This document shows, piece by piece, positions 36,172-44,298 of a stretch of 64,000 nt of DNA. Position numbers and translations under genes: made by a program. Each line of letters opens with the position of its first letter. Position 1 is the stretch's first letter. The notes beneath the pieces were generated by a model. It did not search any database and was not told the DNA's origin. It saw only the letters and a list, made by a program, of their open reading frames with translations. Source of the DNA: Methylobacterium fujisawaense (lineage in GTDB: Bacteria > Pseudomonadota > Alphaproteobacteria > Rhizobiales > Beijerinckiaceae); assembly GCF_014138435.1 (NCBI RefSeq), contig NZ_JACJIM010000009.1, positions 1-64,000 on the forward strand. The letters run 5' to 3'.

Positions 36172-37326
36172 ATGGATTTCGACCTGAACGAGGACCAGTC
36201 GCTCCTACGCGACAGCGTCGAGCGGCTGGCCGCCGATCTCTACCCGTCCCTGGAAAGCCGGCAGGCGCGGCTCAAGGCGCCGCTCGGCTTCCCCACGGAG
36301 GGCTGGGCGGCTTTTTCCGAACTCGGCGTCACGGGACTGCCCTTCTCGGACGAGGACGGCGGCCTCGGCGGCGGCCCGGTCGAGACCATGCTGGTCATGG
36401 AGGCGGTCGGCCGCAACCTCGTGGTCGAGCCGCTGCTGGCGAGCCTCGTTCTCGGCTCGACGGCCCTGCGGCTCGGCGGCAGCGCCGCGCAGAAGGCGCG
36501 CCTCGTTCCCGACTTGGTCTCCGGTGACCTGCGCCTGACCCTCGCCCACACCGAGCGCCAGTCCCGCTACGACCTCGCCGACGTGGCGACCACGGCCCGA
36601 CGCTCCGGCGACGGTTTCGTGCTGAGCGGGGCCAAGAGCGTCGTACCCAACGCCGACGCGGCCGGCCTGATGGTGGTCTCCGCCCGCGTGTCGGGGGAGC
36701 GGCGCGACGCGCAGGGGATCGGCCTGTTCCTGGTCCCGGCCGACGCCGCCGGCGTCGCGATCGAGGCCTACCCGACGCAGGATGGCGGCCGGGCCGCGGA
36801 GGTGTCCTTCTCGGAGGTGCCGCTGCCCGGCGACGCGGCGCTGGGCGATCCCGAAGCCGGCCTGCCGCTGCTGGAGCGGGTGGTGGAGCACGGGATCGCG
36901 GGGCTCGCCGCCGAGGCGGTGGGCTCCATGGACGCGCTCCACACGCTCACGGTCGAGTACCTCAAGACCCGCAAGCAGTTCGGCGTCAGCGTCGGGTCGT
37001 TCCAGGCGCTGCAGCACCGGGCGGTGGACATGCTGATTCAGCTGGAGCAGGCCCGCTCGATGGCCCTCTACGCCGCCATGATGGTCGACACGCCGGATGC
37101 GGCGGCGCGTGCGGCGGCCCTATCGGCCGTGAAGGTCCAGATCAACAAGGCCTGCCGGTATGTCGGCCAGGAGGCCGTGCAGCTCCACGGCGGCATCGGC
37201 ATGACCCTCGAGTATATCGGCGCCCACCACTTCAAGCGGCTCGCCATGATCGAGTACCAGCTCGGCGACACCGCCCATCACCTGCGCCGCATCACGCAGG
37301 ACGCGAACGGACTGCTGGCGGCGTAA
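36172..37326 (+). CDS. pimD: Acyl-CoA dehydrogenase, pimeloyl-CoA dehydrogenase small-subunit type
   Basis: This 384-residue acyl-CoA dehydrogenase-fold protein opens with MDFDLNEDQSLLRDSVERL, the typical PimD start. FAD-domain features include YLKTRKQFGVSVGSFQALQHR near 263-283 and QLHGGIGMTLEYIGAHHFKRL near 339-359. The substrate/FAD segment of the partner subunit (EPGAGSD) is replaced here by TERQSRYDLADV. It may therefore share active sites with PimC rather than act alone. It is the last gene of the plus arm; a hairpin terminator follows. Confidence 0.9.
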   Translation: MDFDLNEDQSLLRDSVERLAADLYPSLESRQARLKAPLGFPTEGWAAFSELGVTGLPFSDEDGGLGGGPVETMLVMEAVGRNLVVEPLLASLVLGSTALRLGGSAAQKARLVPDLVSGDLRLTLAHTERQSRYDLADVATTARRSGDGFVLSGAKSVVPNADAAGLMVVSARVSGERRDAQGIGLFLVPADAAGVAIEAYPTQDGGRAAEVSFSEVPLPGDAALGDPEAGLPLLERVVEHGIAGLAAEAVGSMDALHTLTVEYLKTRKQFGVSVGSFQALQHRAVDMLIQLEQARSMALYAAMMVDTPDAAARAAALSAVKVQINKACRYVGQEAVQLHGGIGMTLEYIGAHHFKRLAMIEYQLGDTAHHLRRITQDANGLLAA

Positions 37327-37343
37327 CGCACGCGGACATGGGG

Positions 37344-37392
37344 CTTCCAAAGGGCGTGCCCTTTGGTGGGGTGTCGGGGTGAAACCCCGACG
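37344..37392 (-). repeat. Palindromic element PE2, copy 2
   Basis: An inverted, shorter copy of the right half of PE2 copy 1: CCAAAGGGCG/GCCCTTTGG and TCGGGG/CCCCGA hairpins joined by TGGGGTGT. Together with copy 1 it brackets pimB, pimC and pimD. Confidence 0.8.
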
Positions 37393-37396
37393 AACA

Positions 37397-37428
37397 GGTC
37401 TCCGCCCCAGGCAGGGGAGGCGGAGACC
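37397..37428. terminator. Hairpin between convergent pimD and TPR genes
   Basis: A perfect 10-bp stem GGTCTCCGCC/GGCGGAGACC with a 12-base partly paired loop lies midway between the two convergent stops. It can serve both strands. It lacks a good T-run, so strength is uncertain. Confidence 0.55.
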
Positions 37429-37458
37429 TTGTGAAACCGCCTTCAGACCGTCGAGCGG

Positions 37459-38331
37459 TCAGTTGAACAGCGAGCCGACCCCGCCCTGCACCCGGCCGAG
37501 GCCGGCGCGGGCGACGGAATTGTTCGGATCGATCGTCGCTGCGCGCTGGTAGTTCTCCATCGCCTCCTTGCGCTGGCCCGACTTCTCGTAGGCCAGGCCG
37601 CGATAGGCCCAGGAGGTGGCGTCCTTGTTGTTGACGTTGAGGGCCGCGTTGTAGTCCTCGATCGCCTTCGGGTACTGGTTCGTGGCGATCAGGCTCTGGC
37701 CGCGCGCGGCGTAGGGCGCGGACTTGAAGGGGTCGCGGTCGATGGCGGCGTCGAAATCGGCGATCGCCTGCGTGTCCTGACCCTGCTTCTGCCGCACGAG
37801 GCCGCGGGCATGATAGGCCTCGGCCGATTCCGGCATCAGCCGGATCGCGACGTTGAGGTCGTTGAGCGCCTGGTCGAGGTTGCCCTGGGCGCGCTCGACA
37901 TTGGCGCGGCCGATATAGGCCGGGCCGTAATTCGGATCGATCCCGATCGCCTTGGTGAAGTCCTGCAGGGCAGGGCCGTCGCGGCCGATCTGGCGGCTCG
38001 CCAGGGCGCGGTTGTTGTAGGCGGAGGCGGAGTTCGGATCGAGCTGGATCGCCTTGGTGAAGTCGGCGATGGCATCGTTGAACTGGCCGGCGCGGGCATA
38101 GGCGGCGCCGCGGGTGTTGTAGGCGGCCGCGTCGTTCGGGTTGCGCTGCACGACCTCGGTCAGGGAGGCGATGTTGACGTTCGTGGCCCCCGTGGTGTCC
38201 TTCTCGAGGACCGCGTATTGCCGCGGGCCGGCCGCGCTCCCGACGGTCTCGCAGCCCGCGAGGCCGGCGGCCGAGACCATGGCTGCGCCGATCAGTGCCG
38301 TCTTTCGTCCCAGCCCGTTGCGTACGTTCAT
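37459..38331 (-). CDS. TPR-repeat lipoprotein
   Basis: This 290-residue exported lipoprotein has a signal sequence ending in the LAGC lipobox with Cys27. After a short linker come about six consecutive tetratricopeptide repeats (about residues 67-285), seen in repeated AYNTRGAAYARAG, AIADFTKAIQLDPN and AYNNRALA-type segments. It is probably a periplasm-facing protein-protein interaction scaffold; no enzyme motif is present. It is transcribed alone, convergent with pimD. Similar proteins in Rhizobiales are annotated only as TPR proteins or NlpI-like. Confidence 0.9.
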   Translation of the reverse strand: MNVRNGLGRKTALIGAAMVSAAGLAGCETVGSAAGPRQYAVLEKDTTGATNVNIASLTEVVQRNPNDAAAYNTRGAAYARAGQFNDAIADFTKAIQLDPNSASAYNNRALASRQIGRDGPALQDFTKAIGIDPNYGPAYIGRANVERAQGNLDQALNDLNVAIRLMPESAEAYHARGLVRQKQGQDTQAIADFDAAIDRDPFKSAPYAARGQSLIATNQYPKAIEDYNAALNVNNKDATSWAYRGLAYEKSGQRKEAMENYQRAATIDPNNSVARAGLGRVQGGVGSLFN

Positions 38332-38662
38332 TGCCCCACTCTCCCCGAGGCGTCGCCCGCCTTGCGCGTGCCCGCCTCGCCCCTCACAGTCCAAGAGCCC
38401 GCGCCGTGCGCCGGGCACGCCCGAATCCGGGGCACCGTCGCGCATCACGGTGAAGGCCGGCTTAAGAAGCGCCGCGTCGTGATCCGGCCCCCGCCCGTCC
38501 CGGGGACGAAGGCGGTACAGGCGGAATCGATCGACAGCATTCGGAACCGACCACGCTGTGGTGGAAGCGGTGGGATGTGGCGAAGGTATGGCTCGACGGT
38601 TCCGGGACGCCGCAGGCGGGCTTCCGACCGCCATGCGACGATGCAGGTGTGCCTTCGAAGCC
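38332..38662. other. Gap between TPR lipoprotein and purK, no gene seen
   Basis: This 331-bp gap lies before the TPR gene and after the purK stop, both on the minus strand. It probably holds the TPR promoter. Open frames here are shadows without domains. I see no clear hairpin after purK. Confidence 0.5.
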
Positions 38663-39775
38663 TCAGGAACCGGCCGGGACGGGCCCGAGGCGGGTCACGT
38701 GACCCATCTTCCGGCCGGGACGCGCCTCGCCCTTGCCGTAGAGGTGCAGATGGGCGCCGGGCTCGGCCAGCAGGGCGTGCCAGTCGTCGGCCTGGGCGCC
38801 GATCAGGTTGCGCATCTCCACCGGCAGGCCGCCGACCCGGCCCGGATCGCCCAGCGGCCAGCCGCAGACGGCCCGCACGTGCTGGGCGAATTGCGAGGTC
38901 AGCGCCCCCTCGCTGGTCCAGTGGCCGGAATTGTGGACCCGGGGCGCGATCTCGTTGACCACGAGCCGCTCCGCCCCGTCCTCGCGGACGAGGAACATCT
39001 CGACGGCGAGGACGCCAACATAGTCGAGGGCGTCGGCGATCCGACGGGCGATCTCGAGGGCGATGCGTCCCGTCTCCGGGGCCACGCCCGGGGCCGGCAC
39101 CCGCGTCAGAGCGAGGATGTGATCGCGGTGCTCGTTCTCGCACAGGTCGTAGGCCGCGAAGCTGCCGTCGCGCCCGCGGGCGCCCACCACGGAGACCTCG
39201 CGCTCGAACGGCACGAAGCCCTCCAGGATCAGCGGCGCGCCGCCGAACTCGGCGAACAGGGCGTTGCGGTCGCCCTCGGCCCGCTCGCGGAGCATGCGCT
39301 GCCCCTTGCCGTCGTAGCCGAAGCGGCGGGTCTTGAGCACCGCCGGCAGGCCGATCACCTCGATCGCCCGGTCGAGATCGTCGGGCGTGTCCACCGCCCG
39401 GAACGGCGCCGTCGGGATGCCCAGCCCGTTGATGAATTCCTTCTCGGAGAGGCGGTCCTGCGTGGTCGAGAGCGCCCGCGCGTTCGGGTGCAGGGCGGCG
39501 TGCCGGGCCAGGATGTCGGCGGTGGCGTGCGGGATGTTCTCGAACTCGTAGGTCACGACATCGACGCTGCGCGCGAAGGCGGCCAGCGCCTCGGCATCGT
39601 CGTAGGCCGCGCAGGTGGTCCGGGCCGCCACGTCGAAGGCGGGGCTGTCCGCGTCGGGGGCGTAGACGTGCGCCTTGAGGCCGTAATCGGCCGCCGCCAG
39701 CGCGATCATGCGCCCGAGTTGGCCTCCACCGACGATGCCGAGGGTGGAGCCGGGGCCGAGGATCTTGTCCGTCAC
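38663..39775 (-). CDS. purK: 5-(carboxyamino)imidazole ribonucleotide synthase
   Basis: This 370-residue ATP-grasp enzyme makes N5-CAIR from AIR, ATP and bicarbonate in purine synthesis. The N-terminal STLGIVGGGQLGRMIALAA, the ATP-grasp segment LKTRRFGYDGKGQ near 150-162, PLILEGFVPFEREVSV and the metal/substrate segment EIAPRVHNSGHWT are present. The start is GTG 39775, overlapping the purE stop (GTGA), the only start consistent with the frame and the conserved beginning. It works with PurE upstream. Confidence 0.95.
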   Translation of the reverse strand: MTDKILGPGSTLGIVGGGQLGRMIALAAADYGLKAHVYAPDADSPAFDVAARTTCAAYDDAEALAAFARSVDVVTYEFENIPHATADILARHAALHPNARALSTTQDRLSEKEFINGLGIPTAPFRAVDTPDDLDRAIEVIGLPAVLKTRRFGYDGKGQRMLRERAEGDRNALFAEFGGAPLILEGFVPFEREVSVVGARGRDGSFAAYDLCENEHRDHILALTRVPAPGVAPETGRIALEIARRIADALDYVGVLAVEMFLVREDGAERLVVNEIAPRVHNSGHWTSEGALTSQFAQHVRAVCGWPLGDPGRVGGLPVEMRNLIGAQADDWHALLAEPGAHLHLYGKGEARPGRKMGHVTRLGPVPAGS

Positions 39776-40269
39776 GCGTTCTCTTCCGTCACCGGCCGTT
39801 CGGCCACCGAGGCGCTCTGGGCCGCGCGCCACGCCTCCAGGCGCTCCGCCAGATCCGGATCGGCGAGCGCCAGGACGGCGGCGGCGAGCAGGGCCGCGTT
39901 GATGGCCCCGGCCCGGCCGATCGCCAGGGTCCCCACCGGGATGCCCGCCGGCATCTGGACGATCGAGAGGAGGCTGTCCTGGCCGGACAGGGCCTTGGAT
40001 TCCACCGGGACGCCGAAGACCGGCAGGCGGGTCATCGCGGCCGCCATGCCGGGCAGGTGCGCGGCGCCGCCCGCCCCCGCGATCACGACCTTGAGGCCGG
40101 CCGCGACCGCGCCTTTGGCGAAGGCCACGAGCCGGTCCGGCGTGCGGTGGGCCGACACGATGCGCGCATCGTAGGGTACGCCGAGGGCATCGAGCGTCTC
40201 GGCGGCATGCCGCATGGTCGCCCAGTCGGACTGGCTGCCCATGATGATCGCGACCGGAGGCGACGCCAT
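39772..40269 (-). CDS. purE: N5-CAIR mutase, class I PurE
   Basis: This 165-residue enzyme converts N5-CAIR to CAIR. The hallmark segments GSQSDWATM near residues 11-19, SAHRTPDRL near 39-47 and AGAGGAAHLPGM near 64-75 are intact, as are the conserved GVPVESK and PAGIPVGTLAIG. It is the first gene of the purEK operon. The following DUF465 gene, upstream in transcription, is 78 bp away and probably separate. No purine riboswitch-like structure was recognised in that gap. Confidence 0.96.
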   Translation of the reverse strand: MASPPVAIIMGSQSDWATMRHAAETLDALGVPYDARIVSAHRTPDRLVAFAKGAVAAGLKVVIAGAGGAAHLPGMAAAMTRLPVFGVPVESKALSGQDSLLSIVQMPAGIPVGTLAIGRAGAINAALLAAAVLALADPDLAERLEAWRAAQSASVAERPVTEENA

Positions 40270-40347
40270 CGTTGATCCCGGAAAAAGAGGGCGCTTACAG
40301 GCGGTGCGGGCCCGCGGCAAGGCGCGGCCCGAAGACGTCCACCGGCA

Positions 40348-40566
40348 TCAGGCGATGATGTCCGGCGTGAGCGCGTCCTCGATGTGGAAGATGCGGTCAC
40401 GCAGGGTGAGCTTGCGCTTCTTCAGACGCTGGATCTGGAGCTGGTCGCCAGCCACGCTGCGCTCCAGCGCCTCGATGGCACCGTCGAGATCCCGGTGCTC
40501 CTCGCGCAGCCGCGCCAGTTCGCCCAGGAGGTCCGACTGCGCACTCTCACCCGCCTCGTCCGCCAT
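40348..40566 (-). CDS. YdcH/DUF465-like coiled-coil protein
   Basis: This 72-residue protein is predicted almost entirely helical. It has the YdcH/DUF465 pattern LARLREEHRDLDGAIEALE then QIQRLKKRKLTLRDRI near residues 40-55. The ATG at 40566 is preferred; an in-frame ATG at 40608 would add 14 residues. The function of the family is unknown. It faces away from a second, shorter DUF465 protein 173 bp away. Confidence 0.85.
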   Translation of the reverse strand: MADEAGESAQSDLLGELARLREEHRDLDGAIEALERSVAGDQLQIQRLKKRKLTLRDRIFHIEDALTPDIIA

Positions 40567-40739
40567 CGTCACCTGAGGACCCGAAGACCGTTCATGGCCC
40601 GAGAGCATGCGTCACGCTCCGGCGCCGGACAAGACGGCGCGGTAAGCAATCATCAGACTTAGCAGCAGAAAACGCTTCGACAGGTCCGGCATCTTGTGCC
40701 AATCTCGGTGTGTCGAAACGATGACAGGAGATTCGGCTC

Positions 40740-40922
40740 ATGTCGCTGCAGACGCATCTGAACCAACTCGCCCGGAAGCACGAAGCCCTCGAGCGTGAGA
40801 TTCAGGAAGCGATCCACAGGCCTTCGGCGAACGACCTTCACATCGCCGAGATGAAGCGACGGAAACTCCTTCTCAAGGACGAGATCAACAGGCTGCAGGC
40901 GAACGGCAATACGCTGCACTGA
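40740..40922 (+). CDS. Short YdcH/DUF465-like protein
   Basis: This 60-residue helical protein has LNQLARKHEALEREIQEAI and IAEMKRRKLLLKDEINRLQ, a clean DUF465 match. AGGAG precedes the ATG at a suitable distance. It is divergent from the paralogue at 40348-40566; the two share the KRRKLxLxDxI core. A strong intrinsic terminator follows at 40968-40999, so it is a single-gene transcript. Its function is unknown. Confidence 0.88.
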   Translation: MSLQTHLNQLARKHEALEREIQEAIHRPSANDLHIAEMKRRKLLLKDEINRLQANGNTLH

Positions 40923-40967
40923 GCCCCTGATCCGTCCGCACGGATAGCAGAAACGGCACGACAGCTG

Positions 40968-40999
40968 CCGCCGCATCGGGAGACCGGTGCGGCGGTTTT
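40968..40999 (+). terminator. Intrinsic terminator after the short DUF465 gene
   Basis: A 12-bp stem CCGCCGCATCGG / CCGGTGCGGCGG with one G-T pair, loop GAGA and a TTTT tail, 45 bp after the stop. Confidence 0.85.
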
Positions 41000-41368
41000 G
41001 CGTTCTGCGACCGCTCGTTTGGAGAAACGGCCGCCTCGGGATCGCCGATCCGGGCGGGCGTCGTGCTCTCGCGGATGTGACCCCGGAGCCTTGGCGACGG
41101 GGCGCCTGCCGCGCCCGCACGCCCGGGGATCGAAACAGACGACCCGCGACCTCCCGGCAGATTCATTTCCCGCCGGCCACGCCGAGGCGCCCGGCTTCGA
41201 AGCCGCCGATCCGGGATGCATCCGGCGAACGCGTCACGGAGCACCCCGATCGCGCGAGCGAAGGCGCGCGGCGGTTCCGGCGACCCACAACCGGCCTCGC
41301 ACCCGCGGAAGAATGCGCTACTCTGGGCCCCGCCGCCGGAGAGCGGCCCGCGAGGAAACGCCGAACCG
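41000..41368. other. Gap upstream of prpE, no gene seen
   Basis: About 370 bp lie between the terminator and propionyl-CoA synthetase. Frames that are open here read into prpE without a ribosome site or domain. It presumably carries the prpE promoter and leader; no operator was recognised. Confidence 0.5.
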
Positions 41369-43294
41369 ATGACGAGAGCCAGCCTGCCGGGCCGCTACCC
41401 GGACATCTACGACTCGGCCCGCCGCGACCCGGAGGCGTTCTGGCTCGGCGCGGCGCAGGCGCTCGACTGGGCGGACGTCCCGCAGCGGGCCTTCGCGCCG
41501 GATTCCGGCCCCTACGGCCGCTGGTTTCCGGACGGCACCCTGAACGCCTGCCACAATGCCGTGGACCGTCACGCCGACGGAGCGCGGGCGGATCAGGTGG
41601 CGATCCGCTACGATTCGCCCGTCACCGGGACCAAGCGCAGCATCACCTACCGCGCGTTGCGCGACGAGGTGGCGGTACTGGCCGCCGTCCTCGCCGGCCT
41701 CGGCGTCGGCAAGGGCGACCGGGTGATCCTCTACATGCCGATGGTGCCCGAGGCCCTGTTCGGCATGCTGGCCTGCGCACGGCTCGGCGCGGTGCATTCG
41801 GTCGTGTTCGGCGGCTTCGCGGCCAACGAGCTGGCGGTGCGGATCGAGGACGCGGCGCCGAAGGTGGTGCTCGCCGCCTCCTGCGGGATCGAGCCGAACC
41901 GCGTGGTCGCCTACAAGCCGCTCCTCGACGCGGCGATCGCGGCCTCGCGCCACAAGCCGGAAGCCTGCCTGATCCTGCAGCGCCCGCAGGCCGCCGCGAC
42001 GCTCATGCCGGAGCGGGACCGCGACTGGGCCGAGACCGTGGCGGCCGCCCGTGCGGCGGGGCAGCGGGCGGCCTGCGTGCCGGTCGCCGCCACCGACCCG
42101 CTCTACATCCTCTACACCTCCGGGACGACCGGGAAGCCCAAGGGCGTGGTCCGCGATACCGGCGGCTACCTCGTCGCCCTCGCGTGGTCGATGCCGAACC
42201 TCTACGGCGTCCAGCCCGGCGAGACCTATTTCTGCGCCTCCGACATCGGCTGGGTCGTCGGGCACTCCTACATCGTCTACGCGCCGCTCCTGCACGGCTG
42301 CACCACGGTCCTGTACGAGGGCAAGCCGGTGGGCACGCCGGATGCCGGCGCATTCTGGCGGGTCGTCGCCGAGTACGGGGTCGTGTGCCTGTTCACCGCG
42401 CCGACGGCGCTGCGGGCCATCAAGAAGGAGGATTCCGCCGGCGCCCGGATCGCCGATTACGACCTCTCCGCCTTCCGCAGCCTGTTCCTCGCGGGCGAGC
42501 GCGCCGATCCCGATTCGGTCGCCTGGGCCGAGCGGGTGCTGAACCGGCCGGTGATCGACCATTGGTGGCAGACCGAGACCGGCTGGCCGATCGCCGGCAA
42601 CCCGATGGGTCTCGGCCTCCTGCCGGTGAAGCACGGCAGCACCTGCGTGCCGATGCCGGGCTACCGGGTCGAGGTGCTGGACGAGGGCGGCAAACCGGTC
42701 CCGGCCGGGACCATGGGCACCATCGCGATCCGCCTGCCCCTGCCCCCTGGCTGCCTGCCGACGCTCTGGGGCTCGGACGCGCGCATGCGGTCGAGCTACC
42801 TTTCCACGTTCCCGGGCTACTACGACACCTCGGATGCCGGGGTGATCGACGCGGACGGCTACATCACGGTGCTGGGACGCACCGACGACATCATCAACGT
42901 CGCCGGGCACCGCCTGTCCACTGGCGGCATGGAGGCAGTGCTGGCGGGCCATCCGGACGTGGCCGAGTGCGCGGTCATCGGCATCCGGGACGCCTTGAAG
43001 GGCGAAGTCCCCTGTGGCTTCGTGGTGCTCAAGGCCGGCGTCGACCGGCCGACCGAGACGATCGAGCGGGAACTCGTGGCCAAGGTGCGCGACGAGATCG
43101 GCCCCGTGGCGGCGTTCAAGCTGGCCCTCACCGTGCCGCGGCTGCCCAAGACCCGGTCGGGCAAGATCTTGCGGGCCACCATGAAGCGCATCGCCGACCA
43201 CGAGCCCTGGACGATGCCGGCGACGATCGACGACGCCGCGGCCCTCGACGAGATCGACGAGAGCCTGAAGGGGCGGGGAATCGGCGCCGATTGA
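41369..43294 (+). CDS. prpE: Propionyl-CoA synthetase
   Basis: This 641-residue AMP-forming acyl-CoA synthetase has the P-loop-like YTSGTTGKPKGVVRDTGGY near residues 247-265. The family-specific DIGWVVGHSYIVYAPLLHG follows, then WWQTETGWPI near 398-407, YITVLGRTDDIINVAGHRLSTG near 504-525 and the acetylatable PKTRSGKILR near 593-602. GWVVGHSYIVYAPL and WQTETG with the small pocket residues favour propionate (PrpE) over acetate (Acs). It assimilates propionate into propionyl-CoA. It may also handle propionyl-CoA balance with odd-chain dicarboxylate breakdown, but no methylcitrate genes are near. Confidence 0.92.
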   Translation: MTRASLPGRYPDIYDSARRDPEAFWLGAAQALDWADVPQRAFAPDSGPYGRWFPDGTLNACHNAVDRHADGARADQVAIRYDSPVTGTKRSITYRALRDEVAVLAAVLAGLGVGKGDRVILYMPMVPEALFGMLACARLGAVHSVVFGGFAANELAVRIEDAAPKVVLAASCGIEPNRVVAYKPLLDAAIAASRHKPEACLILQRPQAAATLMPERDRDWAETVAAARAAGQRAACVPVAATDPLYILYTSGTTGKPKGVVRDTGGYLVALAWSMPNLYGVQPGETYFCASDIGWVVGHSYIVYAPLLHGCTTVLYEGKPVGTPDAGAFWRVVAEYGVVCLFTAPTALRAIKKEDSAGARIADYDLSAFRSLFLAGERADPDSVAWAERVLNRPVIDHWWQTETGWPIAGNPMGLGLLPVKHGSTCVPMPGYRVEVLDEGGKPVPAGTMGTIAIRLPLPPGCLPTLWGSDARMRSSYLSTFPGYYDTSDAGVIDADGYITVLGRTDDIINVAGHRLSTGGMEAVLAGHPDVAECAVIGIRDALKGEVPCGFVVLKAGVDRPTETIERELVAKVRDEIGPVAAFKLALTVPRLPKTRSGKILRATMKRIADHEPWTMPATIDDAAALDEIDESLKGRGIGAD

Positions 43295-43817
43295 GGCGCC
43301 GGACGGTCCCGTGATCGGGACAGGCGCCGAGTCCAGGCGGCTCTCCCCGCGCGGTGCCGGGACACCGCGCGGCCCAACCGCGTCCTGCGGATAGAGCCGG
43401 AGCGGCGGTGAGGGGGGCGATGCAGGATGCGGCCGCCCTGACCCGCCGTCGCCCCTCTGCGGCCGCCGCGCTCAGCGCGCCTGCGTGATCCGCAGATTTC
43501 CGCCCAGCGCCACTGCCCCGGGAACGCGAGTGCGGCCTCCCCCACGCTCAGGGGAGAGGCGACGGGTGGGGGCGGGGCAGATGGCACCGCACCGCTCGAG
43601 CCTGCGCCATCCCGCACGGAATCTGCGACCCTGGCACGCTCTGGGACGCCACCACTCCCCGGTGAGAGCGCGCGCGGGCTGCCGGGCAGGTTCCCGGGCC
43701 GCATGACCGGCGTGCGCGGCGCTGCCGCCGGTCTCAATACGCCAACGCCCATTGCGCTTCGGATGCCCATCACCATCTCTGAACCATCCAACGGGATGGC
43801 CTGGAGATGTTTCGACG
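43295..43817. other. 523-bp gap, gene remnant possible, nothing firm
   Basis: The gap lies between prpE and the CopG-like gene. It includes GC-rich palindromic sequence around 43535-43595 (CTCCCCCACGCTCAGGGGAGAGG and GGTGGGGGCGGGG) reminiscent of the other hairpin elements. A minus-strand frame ending at 43472 has a plausible-looking tail, PGAVALGGNLRITQAR, but no domain upstream. I treat it as non-coding or a remnant. Confidence 0.45.
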
Positions 43818-44237
43818 ATGACCGACACCGCGCGCGACCTCCGTCCGAAGGTGCCGGACAGCGAGAAGATCACGGTCAATCTCGGCTTCGTCGATCTCGG
43901 GCGCGTCGACCTGATGGTCCGCGACGGCTTCTACGCCAACCGGGCCGACTTCATCCGCACGGCCGTGCGCAATCAGCTGGACCGGCAGGAGGAGGCGGTC
44001 CGGCAGTCGGTGGCGCGGCGCCAGCTCCGGCTGGGGCTCTCGCACTTCTCCCGCGCGGACCTGGAAGCGGCCCGGGATGCCGGCTCCCCCCTGCACATCC
44101 AGGTCCTGGGCCTCGCCACGATCGCCACCGACGTCACCCCCGAACTGGCGCGGGCCGCGATCGCGTCCGTGGAGGTCCTGGGTGCCTTCCAGGCCAGCGC
44201 CGCCGTCAAGGCGGCACTGGCCGACCGGACCACCTGA
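43818..44237 (+). CDS. Ribbon-helix-helix (CopG-like) regulator
   Basis: This 139-residue protein has an N-terminal ribbon-helix-helix-like segment: KITVNLGFVDLGRVDLMVRDGFYANRADFIRTAVRNQL in pieces near residues 18-55, with the beta strand ITVNLG and two helices. The rest is an Ala-rich helical C-terminal part of unknown role. It sits 61 bp upstream of a PHB-depolymerase-type esterase on the same strand. The pairing suggests that it controls the esterase or polyhydroxyalkanoate metabolism. The start ATG at 43818 has GGAG a little far upstream (11 bases). Confidence 0.75.
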   Translation: MTDTARDLRPKVPDSEKITVNLGFVDLGRVDLMVRDGFYANRADFIRTAVRNQLDRQEEAVRQSVARRQLRLGLSHFSRADLEAARDAGSPLHIQVLGLATIATDVTPELARAAIASVEVLGAFQASAAVKAALADRTT

Positions 44238-44298
44238 CCGTCCGCGCCCCGGTCGCGCGGAATCTCCACCCGAACCACGCCGTATGAGGATCCTCCCC

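Noticed and set aside
38332..38662. Possible riboswitch or leader near purEK
   Set aside because: No conserved purine or other riboswitch core was recognised in the purE upstream gap or after purK.
43472..43879. Minus-strand frame ending in PGAVALGGNLRITQAR, possibly a gene fragment
   Set aside because: No start with a ribosome site, no domain, and it overlaps the CopG-like gene. It may be a remnant but I cannot support it as a gene.
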